Source of the DNA: Streptomyces clavifer
GTDB taxonomy: Bacteria; Actinomycetota; Actinomycetes; Streptomycetales; Streptomycetaceae
Length of the DNA: 64,000 nt
Reading direction: 5' to 3'
NCBI GenBank assembly: GCA_014651175.1
Contig: BMWJ01000006.1
Coordinates: 124,001-188,000 of the forward strand
The notes below the pieces were generated by a model, which worked only from the letters and a program-made list of their open reading frames with translations, was not told the origin of the DNA and did no database searches. Of this stretch, positions 23,160 to 35,661 are shown in pieces (positions within the stretch are counted from its first letter, which is position 1; the number at the start of each line of letters is the position of its first letter). Position numbers and translations under genes: made by a program.

Positions 23160-24002
23160 ATGTCTCGCCCTGGGAACACCACTCACGTCACGGACAGCAC
23201 AGACAGCGGCAGCACACCCATGGGTGCTGCTACGACGGAAGGCCGATCTGATCGTGGTCAGCCGCGTCCCAGCGGGCTTGAAAACACTCGGTTGCCGTCA
23301 GCAGCCGAGCGCACACGAACTCTCGTACAGAGTACCTGCTCCGCTGTGCTGCTCGTACCGGGGCTGGTGGTGATCCACCCGGACCAGCTGTTGCCCGCCG
23401 CCCGGAGCGTCAGTCCGGAAGGGGATCTGCTCCTCGAATTCCCCGCCGGTTCCCCGGTCGTGCGGGCCGCGACCCGCGCCCGGGGCGACGAGCTGACGGC
23501 TGTGCTGGACATCACCGACGTCGCCCCCGTCTCGGTCCCGCACCGGATCCGCGGCCGTGCCCGGATCGCAGGCCGGCTCACGTCCGTGCCCGGCCGGGCG
23601 GAGCCCGGCCGGATCGTACTGGGGCTGGAGATCGTGGAGGTGTCGGTCGACGACCTGTGGGGAGCGGAGGAGGTCGAGCCGGACGCCTTCCGGGACGCCG
23701 TCGCGGACCCGTTCGTCGCCCATGAGGCCGAGCTGCTCCAGCATCTGCACGCGGCCCACAGCGAGGAGATGGCCACGCTGTCCGCACTCCTGGGGGACCG
23801 GTCCGGGCAGCCGGAGTGCGCCTGCGCCGCCCACCGGCCCGCCGCCGTCCCGGTCGCGCTCGACCGCTTCGGGCTGCGGGTGCGGTTCGTGGAGAGCGGC
23901 GGGGACTGCTTCGACGCCCGTTTCGAGTTCCCCGATCCCGTACGCGACATCGGCGGGCTGCGGCGCGCCATGCACACGCTCTTCGAAGCGGCGTCCTGCT
24001 GA
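23160..24002 (+). CDS. DUF2470-domain protein, probably iron-regulated
   Basis: A 280-residue protein. Residues from about 50 to 170 look like a split-barrel (FMN/heme-binding pyridoxamine-oxidase-like) domain (DELTAVLDITDVAPVSVPHR, IRGRARIAGRL), and the C-terminal third is a DUF2470 domain (FVAHEAELLQHLHAAHSEEM ... RFGLRVRFVESGGDCFDARF). DUF2470 occurs in HugZ-type heme-handling proteins. AAGGAG six bases before the ATG gives a firm start. The iron box directly upstream suggests expression in iron shortage, and a role in heme or iron use. Some Cys residues (CACAAH) lie in the DUF2470 part. Confidence 0.88.
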   Translation: MSRPGNTTHVTDSTDSGSTPMGAATTEGRSDRGQPRPSGLENTRLPSAAERTRTLVQSTCSAVLLVPGLVVIHPDQLLPAARSVSPEGDLLLEFPAGSPVVRAATRARGDELTAVLDITDVAPVSVPHRIRGRARIAGRLTSVPGRAEPGRIVLGLEIVEVSVDDLWGAEEVEPDAFRDAVADPFVAHEAELLQHLHAAHSEEMATLSALLGDRSGQPECACAAHRPAAVPVALDRFGLRVRFVESGGDCFDARFEFPDPVRDIGGLRRAMHTLFEAASC

Positions 24003-24012
24003 GCACCGCCGG

Positions 24013-25386
24013 TCACGACGGTGCCGTACCGCCCGGTTCGCCGCGGCCGAGGCGCTCGCGGACCCGGTCCGCGACGTCCGCGTACCGCGCCTCCGCGCCG
24101 TACCGCGTGGGTTCGTAGTAGCGCCTGCCGCGGACGGCGTCCGGGGCGTACTCCTGGGCGGCGATGCCGCCGGGCACGTCGTGCGGGTAGACGTAGCCCT
24201 GGGCGTGGCCCAGCTTGGCGGCGCCCTTGTAGTGGCCGTCGCGCAGATGGGCCGGGACCGGGCCCGCGAGGCCCCTGCGCACGTCGTCCTGCGCGGCGGA
24301 GATCGCCAGCGTCGCCGCGTTGGACTTGGGGGCCAGCGCCAGTGCGATCGTCGCGTGGCTGAGGGTGAGGGCCGCCTCCGGGAAACCGATCATCGCCACG
24401 GCCTGGGCGGCCGCCACCGCGGTGGGCAGCGCCGTCGGGTCGGCGAGTCCGATGTCCTCGCTGGCGGAGATCATCAGCCGCCGGGCGATGAAGCGCGGGT
24501 CCTCCCCCGCCTCGATCATCCGGGCCAGGTAGTGCAGGGCCGCGTCCACGTCCGACCCGCGGATCGATTTGATCAGGGCGCTCGCCACGTCGTAGTGCTG
24601 GTCGCCGTCACGGTCGTACTTCACGGCCGCGCGGTCGACGGTCTCCTCGAGCGTCGTGAGCGTGATCTCCGCGTCCTGCTTGGCGAGGGCCGCGCCCGCC
24701 GCCGCCTCCAGTGCGGTCAGCGCCCGCCGGGCGTCGCCGCCCGCGATCCGCAGCAGATGCCCCTCCGCGCCCTCGGACAGGGTCACGGCGCCGCCCAGTC
24801 CCCGCTCGTCGGTCAGCGCCCGGCGCAGCAGTGCGCGCAGGTCCTCGTCGGTGAGCGGCTCCAGGGTGAGCAGCAGGGAGCGGGACAGCAGGGGGGAGAT
24901 GATCGAGAAGTACGGATTCTCCGTGGTGGCCGCGATGAGCGTCACCCAGCGGTTCTCCACGGCGGGGAGCAGGGAGTCCTGCTGGGCCTTGGAGAAGCGG
25001 TGGATCTCGTCGAGGAAGAGGACGGTCTCCTTGCCGAAGCCGCCGGTGGCGCGGCGCGCGCCCTCGATGACGGCCCGGACCTCCTTGACGCCGGCGGTGA
25101 TCGCGGAGAGCTCGACGAAGCGCTTGTTGGTGGCCTTGCTGACCACGTACGCCAGGGTCGTCTTGCCGGTGCCCGGCGGCCCCCAGAGGATCACCGAGGA
25201 GGGGCCCGCGGGGCCACCGCTCCCCTCGCCGACGAGGCGCCGCAGCGGCGAGCCGGGCTTCAGCAGATGCTGCTGGCCGACCACCTCGTCCAGCGTACGG
25301 GGGCGCATCCGGACAGCGAGGGGGCTGCTGGACGGATCCTTCTCCTGGCGGTCTTCGGCTGCTGCGGTAAAGAGGTCGGGCTCCAC
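24013..25386 (-). CDS. rarA: Replication-associated recombination protein A (RarA/MgsA)
   Basis: Clamp-loader-like AAA+ ATPase acting at stalled replication forks. The 457 residues have Walker [10 protein letters not shown], Walker [13 protein letters not shown], sensor 1 [12 protein letters not shown], the arginine-finger region [13 protein letters not shown], and the C-terminal tetramerisation domain with [25 protein letters not shown] and [13 protein letters not shown] start at 25384-25386. It converges on the DUF2470 gene (10 bases between) and follows the VKOR-family gene by about 55 bases. Confidence 0.96.
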   Translation of the reverse strand: MEPDLFTAAAEDRQEKDPSSSPLAVRMRPRTLDEVVGQQHLLKPGSPLRRLVGEGSGGPAGPSSVILWGPPGTGKTTLAYVVSKATNKRFVELSAITAGVKEVRAVIEGARRATGGFGKETVLFLDEIHRFSKAQQDSLLPAVENRWVTLIAATTENPYFSIISPLLSRSLLLTLEPLTDEDLRALLRRALTDERGLGGAVTLSEGAEGHLLRIAGGDARRALTALEAAAGAALAKQDAEITLTTLEETVDRAAVKYDRDGDQHYDVASALIKSIRGSDVDAALHYLARMIEAGEDPRFIARRLMISASEDIGLADPTALPTAVAAAQAVAMIGFPEAALTLSHATIALALAPKSNAATLAISAAQDDVRRGLAGPVPAHLRDGHYKGAAKLGHAQGYVYPHDVPGGIAAQEYAPDAVRGRRYYEPTRYGAEARYADVADRVRERLGRGEPGGTAPS

Positions 25387-25440
25387 GCTGGAAGCCTATG
25401 CCACCCCACCGACAACGCCTCCGGGGCCGCCGGGGGACCG

Positions 25441-26076
25441 TCAGCTGGTCCAGAAGTCCCACCAGCGGGTCAGGATCAGCATGCCGATGATGCCGATCCA
25501 GAGCACCGGCGGCACCCAGTGGAATTCGGTGAGCCCGTTCCGCAGCCAGGCGGGGGCGGGAAGGATCCGGTGCTTGACGTTGTGCGTGGTGACGTAGCAG
25601 AACATGAAGATCGTGGCGACCCAGGCCAGGCAGCACCACAGGCAGAGCGAGTTGATGTTGTACAGCGACTGGTACTGCAGCCAGGTGCAGAAGCCGACAC
25701 CGAACAGCGTGCCCGCGTTGAGGCCGAGCCAGTACCAGCTGCGGAACCGCGCGCCCGCCAGGAGCGCCATGCCGATGCCGATGACCACCGAGTAGGTGGC
25801 GATGCCGAGCATCGGGTTGGGGAAGCCGAAGGCGGCCGCCTGTTCGCTCTTCATGATGTTGCCGCACGCGACCACCGGGTTCAGGCTGCAGCCCGGGGTG
25901 AAGCTCGGGTCCTCGAGCAGCTTGAACTTGTCGATCGTGATGACCCAGGCGGCGAGCAGTCCGGCCGCTCCGGTGATCACCAGCAGCAGTGCGAACGCGC
26001 GACTGCCGCCGATGGTCCTCTTACCGCCGTCCTCGTCCTGGTCGGAGGAGGGGTGGTCTACCGCTGCAGTCGTCAT
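25441..26076 (-). CDS. Vitamin K epoxide reductase-family membrane protein
   Basis: Membrane thiol oxidoreductase that in bacteria reoxidises DsbA-like proteins, supporting disulfide formation in secreted proteins. The 211-residue protein has about five membrane helices and both cysteine pairs: the loop pair in CSLNPVVACGNIM and the CxxC pair in NSLCLWCCLAW. Fed by the ATG at 26074-26076. On the same strand as rarA and likely cotranscribed, though no functional link is known. Confidence 0.93.
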   Translation of the reverse strand: MTTAAVDHPSSDQDEDGGKRTIGGSRAFALLLVITGAAGLLAAWVITIDKFKLLEDPSFTPGCSLNPVVACGNIMKSEQAAAFGFPNPMLGIATYSVVIGIGMALLAGARFRSWYWLGLNAGTLFGVGFCTWLQYQSLYNINSLCLWCCLAWVATIFMFCYVTTHNVKHRILPAPAWLRNGLTEFHWVPPVLWIGIIGMLILTRWWDFWTS

Positions 26077-26534
26077 ATCGCCGTTCCATCACTGAGTGGC
26101 CAGCCGGGCACGGTCATTATGCCGCACCGTGCGCTCGGTCAGCCGTTCTCTCCACATAAAGGTGTGCGCACCGGAGGCCCGGAGCGCGGGGGTCGCCGGG
26201 CGCCGGCCGCCGGACCGGAAGCCGCGGCGCGAGCCCACGGGTCGCGCACCGGGTGGGGCGGACCGGCCCCGGCGTACGGCTTCGACCTGGGGTTCCGGCC
26301 CGGCGGGCCGGAACGGCGGCCGCGGTCCCCCACGGGCCGGTGACGAGCGCCGCCGCGGATCTTCCCGGGTCCGCCCCGGCTGCGGCGGGGGCACGGTGTC
26401 CGCACCCGTGGCCCGCGCCGCCGGTGAGGTTCGGGGATCGTGGTCGTCCGGCGGGATGAATCGTCTGCCGCCGCATTGACGGGGGTGGCACGGCCCGGGG
26501 GCCTCGGACCGGCGGGCACCGGCCGGTGAACGGA
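26077..26534. other. Gene-free stretch between hisS and the VKOR-family gene
   Basis: About 460 bases with several open frames that are only compositional shadows (Arg/Gly/Pro-rich, mutually overlapping). I see no RNA gene, repeat or clear promoter here. The promoter of the VKOR-rarA unit must lie in the left part. Confidence 0.6.
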
Positions 26535-26567
26535 CGGTGCCCGCCCGGGCGGACCGGGCGGGCACCG
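26535..26567 (-). terminator. hisS terminator
   Basis: A 14-base perfect inverted repeat (CGGTGCCCGCCCGG / CCGGGCGGGCACCG) with a 5-base loop, starting about 20 bases beyond the hisS stop. No T-run, as is common in Streptomyces. Confidence 0.75.
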
Positions 26568-26585
26568 TGCGGGTCGACTGCCGGA

Positions 26586-27848
26586 TCAGGCGGTCCTGGC
26601 CCGCACCACGGCCACGAGCTCGTCGAGCGCGACAGCCTGCTGCTCGCCCGATTCCATGTCCTTGAGCTGGACCGTGCCCTCGGCCAGATCACGCTCGCCG
26701 GCCACGATCGTGAAGCGGGCGCCGGAGCGGTTCGCGCTCTTCATCGCGCCCTTGAGGCCACGTCCGCCGAACGCGAAGTCGGTGGCGACACCGGCCCTGC
26801 GCAGCTCGGTGACCAGCCCGAAGAGAACGCGTCGGGCCTCCTCGCCGAGCGGGACCGCGTACACGCTGGTGGTGGCGGGGATGTCGAGCTCGACGCCCTC
26901 GGCCTCCAGCGCGAGCACCGTACGGTCCACGCCGAGCGCCCAGCCGACGGACGGCAGTGCGGGGCCGCCGATCATTTCGGACAGCCCGTCGTAGCGGCCG
27001 CCGCCGCCCACCGCGGACTGGGAGCCCAGACCGTCGTGGACGAACTCGAAGGTCGTGCGCGTGTAGTAGTCGAGTCCGCGGACCAGCTTCTCGTCGTCCT
27101 CGTACACCACGCCCGCCGCCGTCAGCAGGTTCCTGACCTCCTCGTGGTACGCCTTGCAGGCGTCGCAGAGGTAGTCGCGCAGCATCGGCGCTCCGCCGAG
27201 CTGCTTCTGGACGTCGGCCCGCTTGTCGTCGAGTACACGGAGCGGGTTGATCTCGATGCGGCGGCGGGTCTCCTCGTCCAGGTCGAGGTCGCGCAGGAAC
27301 GTCTGGAGCGCCTCCCGGTAGACGGGGCGGCACTCCTTGTCGCCCAGCGAGTTCAGCAGGATGCGGAACCGGGTGAGGCCGAGGGAGCGGTAGGCCTGGT
27401 CGGCCAGGATGATCAGCTCGGCGTCCAGTGCCGGGTCCTCGGTGCCGATGGCCTCCGCGCCGACCTGTGAGAAGTGGCGGTAGCGGCCCGCCTGCGGACG
27501 CTCGTAGCGGTAGTAGGAGCCGGAGTACCAGAGCTTGACCGGAAGGTTCCCGGCCTTGTGCAGGTTGGCCTCCAGCGCCGCGCGCAGGACGGAGGCGGTG
27601 CCCTCGGGGCGCAGGGCGAGCTTGTCGCCGCCCTTGGTCTCGAAGGCGTACATCTCTTTGGAGACGATGTCGGTGGACTCACCGACACCGCGCGCGAACA
27701 GGGCGACGTCCTCGAAGCCGGGCGTCTCGATGTAGCCGTAGCCGGAGTTCTTCAGGGGTCCGGAGATCGCCGCGCGGACCGCGAGGAACTTCGCGGAGCG
27801 CGGCGGGGTCAGGTCGTACGTGCCCTTGGGGGCCTGGAAGGTACTCAC
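26586..27848 (-). CDS. hisS: Histidyl-tRNA synthetase
   Basis: Charges tRNA-His. The 420-residue class II synthetase shows motif 2 ([20 protein letters not shown]), the histidine motif [23 protein letters not shown] and motif 3 (VGWALGVDR), with a C-terminal anticodon-binding domain. The GTG at 27846-27848 starts the conserved [12 protein letters not shown]; the frame extension upstream overlaps the neighbouring gene and is not coding. Starts 14 bases after the MBL-fold hydrolase, so they form an operon ending at the hairpin at 26535. Confidence 0.97.
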   Translation of the reverse strand: MSTFQAPKGTYDLTPPRSAKFLAVRAAISGPLKNSGYGYIETPGFEDVALFARGVGESTDIVSKEMYAFETKGGDKLALRPEGTASVLRAALEANLHKAGNLPVKLWYSGSYYRYERPQAGRYRHFSQVGAEAIGTEDPALDAELIILADQAYRSLGLTRFRILLNSLGDKECRPVYREALQTFLRDLDLDEETRRRIEINPLRVLDDKRADVQKQLGGAPMLRDYLCDACKAYHEEVRNLLTAAGVVYEDDEKLVRGLDYYTRTTFEFVHDGLGSQSAVGGGGRYDGLSEMIGGPALPSVGWALGVDRTVLALEAEGVELDIPATTSVYAVPLGEEARRVLFGLVTELRRAGVATDFAFGGRGLKGAMKSANRSGARFTIVAGERDLAEGTVQLKDMESGEQQAVALDELVAVVRARTA

Positions 27849-27862
27849 AGGGATTTCTCTCG

Positions 27863-28549
27863 TCACATTCCTCGGCGGGGCGCGTCCATGCCGTGCAGAT
27901 ACGGGTTGGAGGCGCGCTCGCGGCCGATGGTCGTCTGGGGGCCGTGGCCGGACAGCACCACGGTCGAGTCGTCGAGCGGCAGGCACACGCGGGCCAGCGA
28001 CGCGAGCAGCTCGGCGTGGTCACCGCCGGGCAGGTCGGTGCGTCCGACGGAGCCGGCGAAGAGCAGGTCGCCCGAGAAGAGAACCTGCGGAACATCCGCG
28101 GCCTCGGGCATCCTGAACGTCACCGACCCCTTGGTATGGCCGGGGGCGTGCGCGACGCCGAACTCCAGGCCCGCCAGCTTCAGCAGGGCGCCGTCGGCCA
28201 GCTCCTTGACGTCGTCCGGCTCGCCCACGGTGAGCTCTCCCATGAGCGGCATCCCGATGGAGCGGCCCAGGGCCTTCTCCGGATCGCTCATCATGTACCG
28301 GTCCTCGGGGTGGATCCAGGCAGGGACGTCATGGGCGCCGCACACGGGGACGACCGAGGCGACGTGGTCGATGTGGCCGTGGGTGAGCACGACGGCGACG
28401 GGCTTGAGCCGATGCTTCTTCAGCGTTTCCTCGACGCCCTGGGCGGCCTGGTGGCCCGGGTCGATGATCACGCACTCCTCGCCTGCGGCGGGGGCGACCA
28501 GGTAGCAATTGGTCCCCCAGGCCCCGGCGGGGAACCCGGCAATGAGCAC
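27863..28549 (-). CDS. Metallo-beta-lactamase-fold hydrolase (glyoxalase II-like)
   Basis: A 228-residue hydrolase of the glyoxalase II/YcbL group. The metal-binding signature THGHIDH, the following HAPGHTKGS and [12 protein letters not shown], and the C-terminal [10 protein letters not shown] are intact, so it should bind two metals and be active on a thioester or similar ester. The GTG at 28547-28549 begins the family start [17 protein letters not shown]. Directly upstream of hisS, as in many actinobacteria. Divergent from the cyclophilin gene. Confidence 0.93.
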   Translation of the reverse strand: MLIAGFPAGAWGTNCYLVAPAAGEECVIIDPGHQAAQGVEETLKKHRLKPVAVVLTHGHIDHVASVVPVCGAHDVPAWIHPEDRYMMSDPEKALGRSIGMPLMGELTVGEPDDVKELADGALLKLAGLEFGVAHAPGHTKGSVTFRMPEAADVPQVLFSGDLLFAGSVGRTDLPGGDHAELLASLARVCLPLDDSTVVLSGHGPQTTIGRERASNPYLHGMDAPRRGM

Positions 28550-28698
28550 GATCGTCCTTAGTGTTCGTCCGACGAGGGAGGGCCGCGCGGAGGGTTGCGG
28601 CAGATCAGAGCCTACCGGCGCTCCTCATTCCACAGCTAACCCATATACCGTACGGGGCAACCCAGGCCCGATCACACGACGTACAAGGAGACCAACCG

Positions 28699-29487
28699 GT
28701 GGTCAGCAGCGATCAGCGGCGGCGGCAGCTCGCCCGGGAGAAGTTCGAGCGGCAGCAGCAGCGTCGGGAGGAAGGGCGCCGGAAGACCAGGCGTCTCACG
28801 GTGATCATCGCGTCATCGGTGGCCGTGGTGGCGGTCATAGGAGCGGGCGCGTACGTCTCCCTCGACGGCGACGACGCGAAGAAGAAGGACAGCGCGGACG
28901 CCGCGGCGAGCCCCTCCGCGTCCCCGTCGGCGAGCGAGAGCTCGGCGCCCGAGCCCGCGATGAAGATCGACAAAGAGGCGAAGTACTCGATGTCGATGAA
29001 GACCAGCCAGGGCGACATAGGGATCGCGATGGATGCGGCGAAGACCCCGCACACCACGAATTCCTTCAAGGCGCTCGCGGACAAGGGGTACTTCGACGGT
29101 ACGAAGTGTCACCGGCTGACCACGGACGGGATCTTCGTCCTGCAGTGCGGTGACCCCAAGGGCGACGGGACGGGCGGTCCCGGCTACACGATCCCGGACG
29201 AGAACCTGACCGCGCTGGGCAAGGCGGGCGACGACGGCTCGGTGACGTATCCGGCGGGCACGGTCGCGATGGCGAACACCGGCCAGCCGGGTACCGGCGG
29301 CAGCCAGTTCTTCCTCGTCTACAAGGACACCAAGCTGCCGCCCAGTTACACGCCGTTCGGCACCATGGACGATGCCGGCCTGAAGGCGGTCAAGAAGATC
29401 GCCGCGGCGGGTGTCACCGGTGGGGCGGCCGACGGTGCGCCGAAGAAGGCGGTCACGGTCGAGAAGGCGGCCGTCGACAAGGCCTGA
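28699..29487 (+). CDS. Membrane-anchored cyclophilin-type peptidyl-prolyl isomerase
   Basis: A 262-residue protein with a charged cytoplasmic start (QQQRREEGRRKTRRL), one membrane helix (TVIIASSVAVVAVIGAGAYV), a Ser/Pro/Ala linker, and an extracellular cyclophilin domain (GYFDGTKCHRLTTDGIFVLQ, GTGGSQFFLVY, YTPFGTM). It would help folding of secreted proteins. The GTG at 28699 has AAGGAG eight bases upstream. An 8-base hairpin overlaps the stop codon. Same strand as the DUF349 gene, but probably its own unit. Confidence 0.93.
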   Translation: MVSSDQRRRQLAREKFERQQQRREEGRRKTRRLTVIIASSVAVVAVIGAGAYVSLDGDDAKKKDSADAAASPSASPSASESSAPEPAMKIDKEAKYSMSMKTSQGDIGIAMDAAKTPHTTNSFKALADKGYFDGTKCHRLTTDGIFVLQCGDPKGDGTGGPGYTIPDENLTALGKAGDDGSVTYPAGTVAMANTGQPGTGGSQFFLVYKDTKLPPSYTPFGTMDDAGLKAVKKIAAAGVTGGAADGAPKKAVTVEKAAVDKA

Positions 29488-29505
29488 CCGGCCGGGCGGC
29501 CGGTC
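29486..29505 (+). terminator. Hairpin after the cyclophilin gene
   Basis: GACCGGCC / GGCCGGTC, an 8-base stem with a 4-base loop, starts inside the stop codon of the cyclophilin gene and may end its transcript. Confidence 0.55.
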
Positions 29506-29674
29506 CGCCCCGGGTGCCCGGCACGGACCGGAGAATTTCGGCCGCGCGGAGTGCGGACAGCCGGGTGGCCGGTCGCCTAGATTGGCGTTGTGCAGGGCGG
29601 GCGCTGCCCGCCCCAGGAAACTGTGGACGATGCACGGGGGGCGAACCCTCCCGGCATCAGGTGGAGGAGGCGCT

Positions 29675-30904
29675 GTGAGCAGCGACCCGTGGGGCCGTGT
29701 CGATGAGACGGGCACCGTGTACGTGCGTACGGCCGAGGGCGAGCAGGTCGTCGGATCGTGGCAGGCCGGTTCCCCCGAGGAGGCCCTGGCCTATTTCGAG
29801 CGCAAGTACGAGGGCCTGGTGGTCGAGATCGGCCTCCTCGAACGGCGGGTGAAGACCACCGATCTGTCCGCCAAGGACGCGACGGCGGCGATCGAGCACC
29901 TCCGTCAGCAGGTCGACGAGCACCATGCCGTCGGTGACCTCGCCGCGCTCGGCAAGCGGCTGGACGCGCTCGTCGCGACGGTCGACTCGCGGCGCGAGGA
30001 GCGCAAGGTCCAGAAGGCGAAGCAGACCGACGAGGCCAGGCAGGCCAAGGAGGCGCTGGTCGTCGAGGCCGAGGAGCTCGCGCAGAGCGAGCAGTGGCGT
30101 TCCGCGGGTGAGCGGCTGCGGGCGCTCGTCGACACGTGGAAGGGGCTTCCGCGCCTCGACCGCAAGTCGGACGACGAGCTGTGGCACCGGTTCTCGCACG
30201 CCCGTTCCGCCTTCTCCAAGCGGCGCAAGGCCCACTTCGCCTCGCTGGACGCCCAGCGCGAGGACGCCCGCAAGGTCAAGGAGAGGCTGGTCGCCGAGGC
30301 CGAGTCGCTTTCCGGGTCGACGGACTGGGGCACGACCGCTGCCCGTTACCGCGACCTGATGACGGAGTGGAAGGCCGCGGGCCGTGCCCAGCGCGAGTCC
30401 GAGGACGACCTGTGGAACCGCTTCCGCGGCGCCCAGGACGTGTTCTTCGCGGCACGCAGCGGTGTTTTCGCGGAGCGTGACGCGGAGCAGGGCGAGAACC
30501 TCAAGCTGAAGGAGGAGCTCGCCGTCGAGGCCGAGAAGCTGGTGCCGGTGACGGATCTGAAGGCGGCCCGGGCCGCGTTCCGCACCGTCAACGAGCGCTG
30601 GGAGGCCATCGGCCATGTGCCGCGTGACGCCCGCCCGAAGGTCGAGGCCAGGCTGCACGCGGTGGAGCGGGCGCTCCAGGAGGCCGAGGAGTCCGAGTGG
30701 CGCCGGACGAACCCGGAGGCGCGGGCGCGCGCCGAGGGTCTGACCGGCCAGCTCCAGGCGGCCGTGGACAAGCTGCGTACGCAGATCGACACGGCACGCG
30801 CGTCGGGCAACAACGCCAGGGCCGACAAGCTGTCCCGTGAACTCGAGGGCCGGCAGGCGCTGCTGGACCAGGCGCTGAAGGGCCTGGAGGAGTTCGGCGG
30901 CTGA
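29675..30904 (+). CDS. DUF349-domain coiled-coil protein
   Basis: A 409-residue protein with three DUF349 repeats, each containing a W-K or W-E turn (ALVDTWKGLPRLDRKSDDEL, YRDLMTEWKAAGRAQ, VNERWEAIGHVPRDARP) separated by long charged helices predicted to be coiled coil. The family's role is uncertain; the plant and bacterial members are linked to division or to RNA-related stress. GTG start at 29675 with GGAGG upstream. Followed by a strong hairpin. No close partner gene. Confidence 0.92.
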   Translation: MSSDPWGRVDETGTVYVRTAEGEQVVGSWQAGSPEEALAYFERKYEGLVVEIGLLERRVKTTDLSAKDATAAIEHLRQQVDEHHAVGDLAALGKRLDALVATVDSRREERKVQKAKQTDEARQAKEALVVEAEELAQSEQWRSAGERLRALVDTWKGLPRLDRKSDDELWHRFSHARSAFSKRRKAHFASLDAQREDARKVKERLVAEAESLSGSTDWGTTAARYRDLMTEWKAAGRAQRESEDDLWNRFRGAQDVFFAARSGVFAERDAEQGENLKLKEELAVEAEKLVPVTDLKAARAAFRTVNERWEAIGHVPRDARPKVEARLHAVERALQEAEESEWRRTNPEARARAEGLTGQLQAAVDKLRTQIDTARASGNNARADKLSRELEGRQALLDQALKGLEEFGG

Positions 30905-30921
30905 CACTCCCCGCCGTGCCC

Positions 30922-30958
30922 GAGGGGCTTTCCCGCGTTCCGCGCGGGGGAGCCCCTC
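30922..30958 (+). terminator. Terminator of the DUF349 gene
   Basis: GAGGGGCT (30922-30929) and AGCCCCTC (30951-30958) pair, with an inner CCCGCG/CGCGGG stem, giving an interrupted 14-base hairpin beginning 17 bases after the stop. Confidence 0.65.
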
Positions 30959-31058
30959 CCGCATGTCCCGGCGGGCGGGTGGACGGAGTCCGCCGTGCCG
31001 TGGCGGTGCGCCTCCGCGGAACGGCCGGTACGAGGCCGTCGCATGACGGGACGGCGCC

Positions 31059-31093
31059 CGCCGGCGACGTGGCCCGGGGCCTCGTCGCCGGCG
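31059..31093 (-). terminator. relA terminator
   Basis: An 11-base perfect inverted repeat, CGCCGGCGACG / CGTCGCCGGCG, begins 15 bases beyond the relA stop. It also closes the convergent side of the DUF349 gene. Confidence 0.55.
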
Positions 31094-31108
31094 GTGGGGA
31101 GCGGCTGT

Positions 31109-33841
<2,733 letters not shown>

Positions 33842-33936
33842 GTGCGCTCCTCGTGCGGATCCGGGCTACCCGGAAAGCCCATGGTATCGATCCCCCGGCG
33901 CGGCCTCTCCCGGGGACGGTGGACCCCCGACAACGC

Positions 33937-33972
33937 AGGACGGACACCCGGATGTTCCCGGGTGCCCGTCCT
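33937..33972 (-). terminator. apt terminator
   Basis: A 15-base hairpin (AGGACGGACACCCGG / CCGGGTGCCCGTCCT, one mismatch) lies between apt and relA, about 40 bases beyond the apt stop. It implies that relA has its own promoter. Confidence 0.7.
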
Positions 33973-34011
33973 GTACGGCCGTACGCTGCCGCCGCTGCGG
34001 CGCGGCGCAGG

Positions 34012-34563
34012 TCAGAGGGTGATCGGAGCCTCCAGCGGGGCGCCCCGCAGCGCTGCCTCGAGCCGGGCCCGTCCGGCGAGGAAGCCGAGCTCCATGAGGA
34101 CCGACACCCCCGCGACCTGGGCTCCGGCCCGCCGGATCAACTGCAGCGAGGCCTCCGCGGTGCCACCGGTGGCCAGGACGTCGTCGATGACCATGATCCG
34201 GTCGTCGGCCGACAGGTCCTCGGCGTGGATCTCGATCTCCGCCGTGCCGTACTCCAGCTCGTACGCCTGCCCGAGGGTCGCCCCGGGCAGCTTGCCGGCC
34301 TTGCGGACGGGTACGAACCCGAGCCCCGCCCTGACCGCGACGGGCGCCGCCAGGATGAAGCCGCGCGCCTCAAGACCGACGATCTTGGTGGCCCCGTGCC
34401 GCACGCACAGCTCCGCGAGGGAGTCCGTGAGCGTGGTGAAGGCGACCGGGTCGGCCAGGAGCGGGGTGATGTCCTTGAACAGCACTCCCGGCTTCGGGTA
34501 GTCCGGCACGTCGCGGATGCGGCTGAGCAGGAGTTCCCGGGTGGACTCGGCGGTGCTGTTCAT
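34012..34563 (-). CDS. apt: Adenine phosphoribosyltransferase
   Basis: Purine salvage: adenine plus PRPP to AMP. The 183 residues have PDYPKPGVLFKDITPLL near the start, the PRPP loop RIMVIDDVLATGGTAEA and GLEARGFILAAPVA. The ATG at 34561-34563 overlaps the secF stop (ATGA), so it is coupled to secDF. The secD-secF-apt-relA order is a conserved actinobacterial arrangement. Confidence 0.96.
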   Translation of the reverse strand: MNSTAESTRELLLSRIRDVPDYPKPGVLFKDITPLLADPVAFTTLTDSLAELCVRHGATKIVGLEARGFILAAPVAVRAGLGFVPVRKAGKLPGATLGQAYELEYGTAEIEIHAEDLSADDRIMVIDDVLATGGTAEASLQLIRRAGAQVAGVSVLMELGFLAGRARLEAALRGAPLEAPITL

Positions 34564-35660
34564 CGGCGGTTCCCCGGCGTGCGGCCGTGGCCCCTCGGCT
34601 GCCGGGGCTGACCCACGACGGCTCCGGCGGTCTCACCGTCCTCGGATTCACGATCGTCGCGCTCGTCCTCGACGGACTCGCCCTTGGCCGCCGCTGCGGC
34701 ACGCTTGGCGAGGATCCGCTTCTTCAGTGCCTTTATCTGCGGCTCGCGTTCCTTGAGGTCGGCGACCAGCGGGGTGGCGATGAAGATCGAGGAGTACGCA
34801 CCGGCGGCGAGACCGACGAAGAGCGACAGCGAGATGTCGTTCAGCATGCCCGCGCCGAGCACACCGCCACCGATGAAGAGCAGACCGGCGACCGGCAGCA
34901 GCGCCACGACCGTGGTGTTGATGGAGCGCACCAGCGTGCTGTTGATGGAGCGGTTGGCGATCTCGCTGTACGTCCACCGGGTCTGCTTGGTGATCCCCTT
35001 CGTGCCCTCCTTGAGGCTGTCGAAGACGACGACCGTGTCGTAGAGGGAGTAACCGAGGATGGTCAGCAGACCGATCACGGTGCCCGGGGTGACCTCGAAG
35101 CCGACGAGCGCGTAGACACCGACCGTGATGGTGATGTCGTGGATCAGCGCGATGAGGGCCGCGACGGCCATGCGCAGTTCGAAGGCGATGGCCAGGTAGA
35201 CCACCACGAGGACCATGAAGATGCCGAGGCCCGTCCAGGCCTTGTTGGCGATCTGCTCACCCCAGCTGGGGCCGACCAGGTCCGCGTTGATCTTCGCCTC
35301 GGGGATGCCGAGCTCGTTGGAGAGCTCGGTCTTGATCTCGTCGGCCTTGGCCGTGTCGACCTCGGTGATCTGGATCCGGAGCCCGCCGTTGCCGAGCTCC
35401 TGGACGATCGCCTCGTGGCCGGACGCCTCGGCCGCCACCTCCTGGGCCTGGGAGACCGAGATCTTGGCCTTGGTGTCGGTCGTGAAGACCGCGCCGCCCT
35501 TGAACTCGATGCCCATGTTGAGCCCGCTGACCACCACGCCGAGGATGGCCGTGATCGTGATCAGGATCGAGACGCCGTACCAGATCTTGCGCTTGCCGAT
35601 GAAGTCGTAGCCGACCTCGCCTCGGTAGAGCCGGGCGCCGAGATTGCCGAGTCGCGACAT
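34560..35660 (-). CDS. secF: Protein-export membrane protein SecF
   Basis: With SecD it uses the proton gradient to help pull exported proteins through SecYEG. The 366-residue protein has six membrane helices, the first periplasmic domain with GGLRIQITEVDT, and conserved IEFKGG and GYSLYDTVVVFD motifs. The charged tail (GESVEDERDDRESEDG) is disordered. ATG at 35658-35660, 1 base after secD; the frame upstream of this is not coding. Coupled to apt. Confidence 0.96.
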   Translation of the reverse strand: MSRLGNLGARLYRGEVGYDFIGKRKIWYGVSILITITAILGVVVSGLNMGIEFKGGAVFTTDTKAKISVSQAQEVAAEASGHEAIVQELGNGGLRIQITEVDTAKADEIKTELSNELGIPEAKINADLVGPSWGEQIANKAWTGLGIFMVLVVVYLAIAFELRMAVAALIALIHDITITVGVYALVGFEVTPGTVIGLLTILGYSLYDTVVVFDSLKEGTKGITKQTRWTYSEIANRSINSTLVRSINTTVVALLPVAGLLFIGGGVLGAGMLNDISLSLFVGLAAGAYSSIFIATPLVADLKEREPQIKALKKRILAKRAAAAAKGESVEDERDDRESEDGETAGAVVGQPRQPRGHGRTPGNRR

Positions 35661-35661
35661 C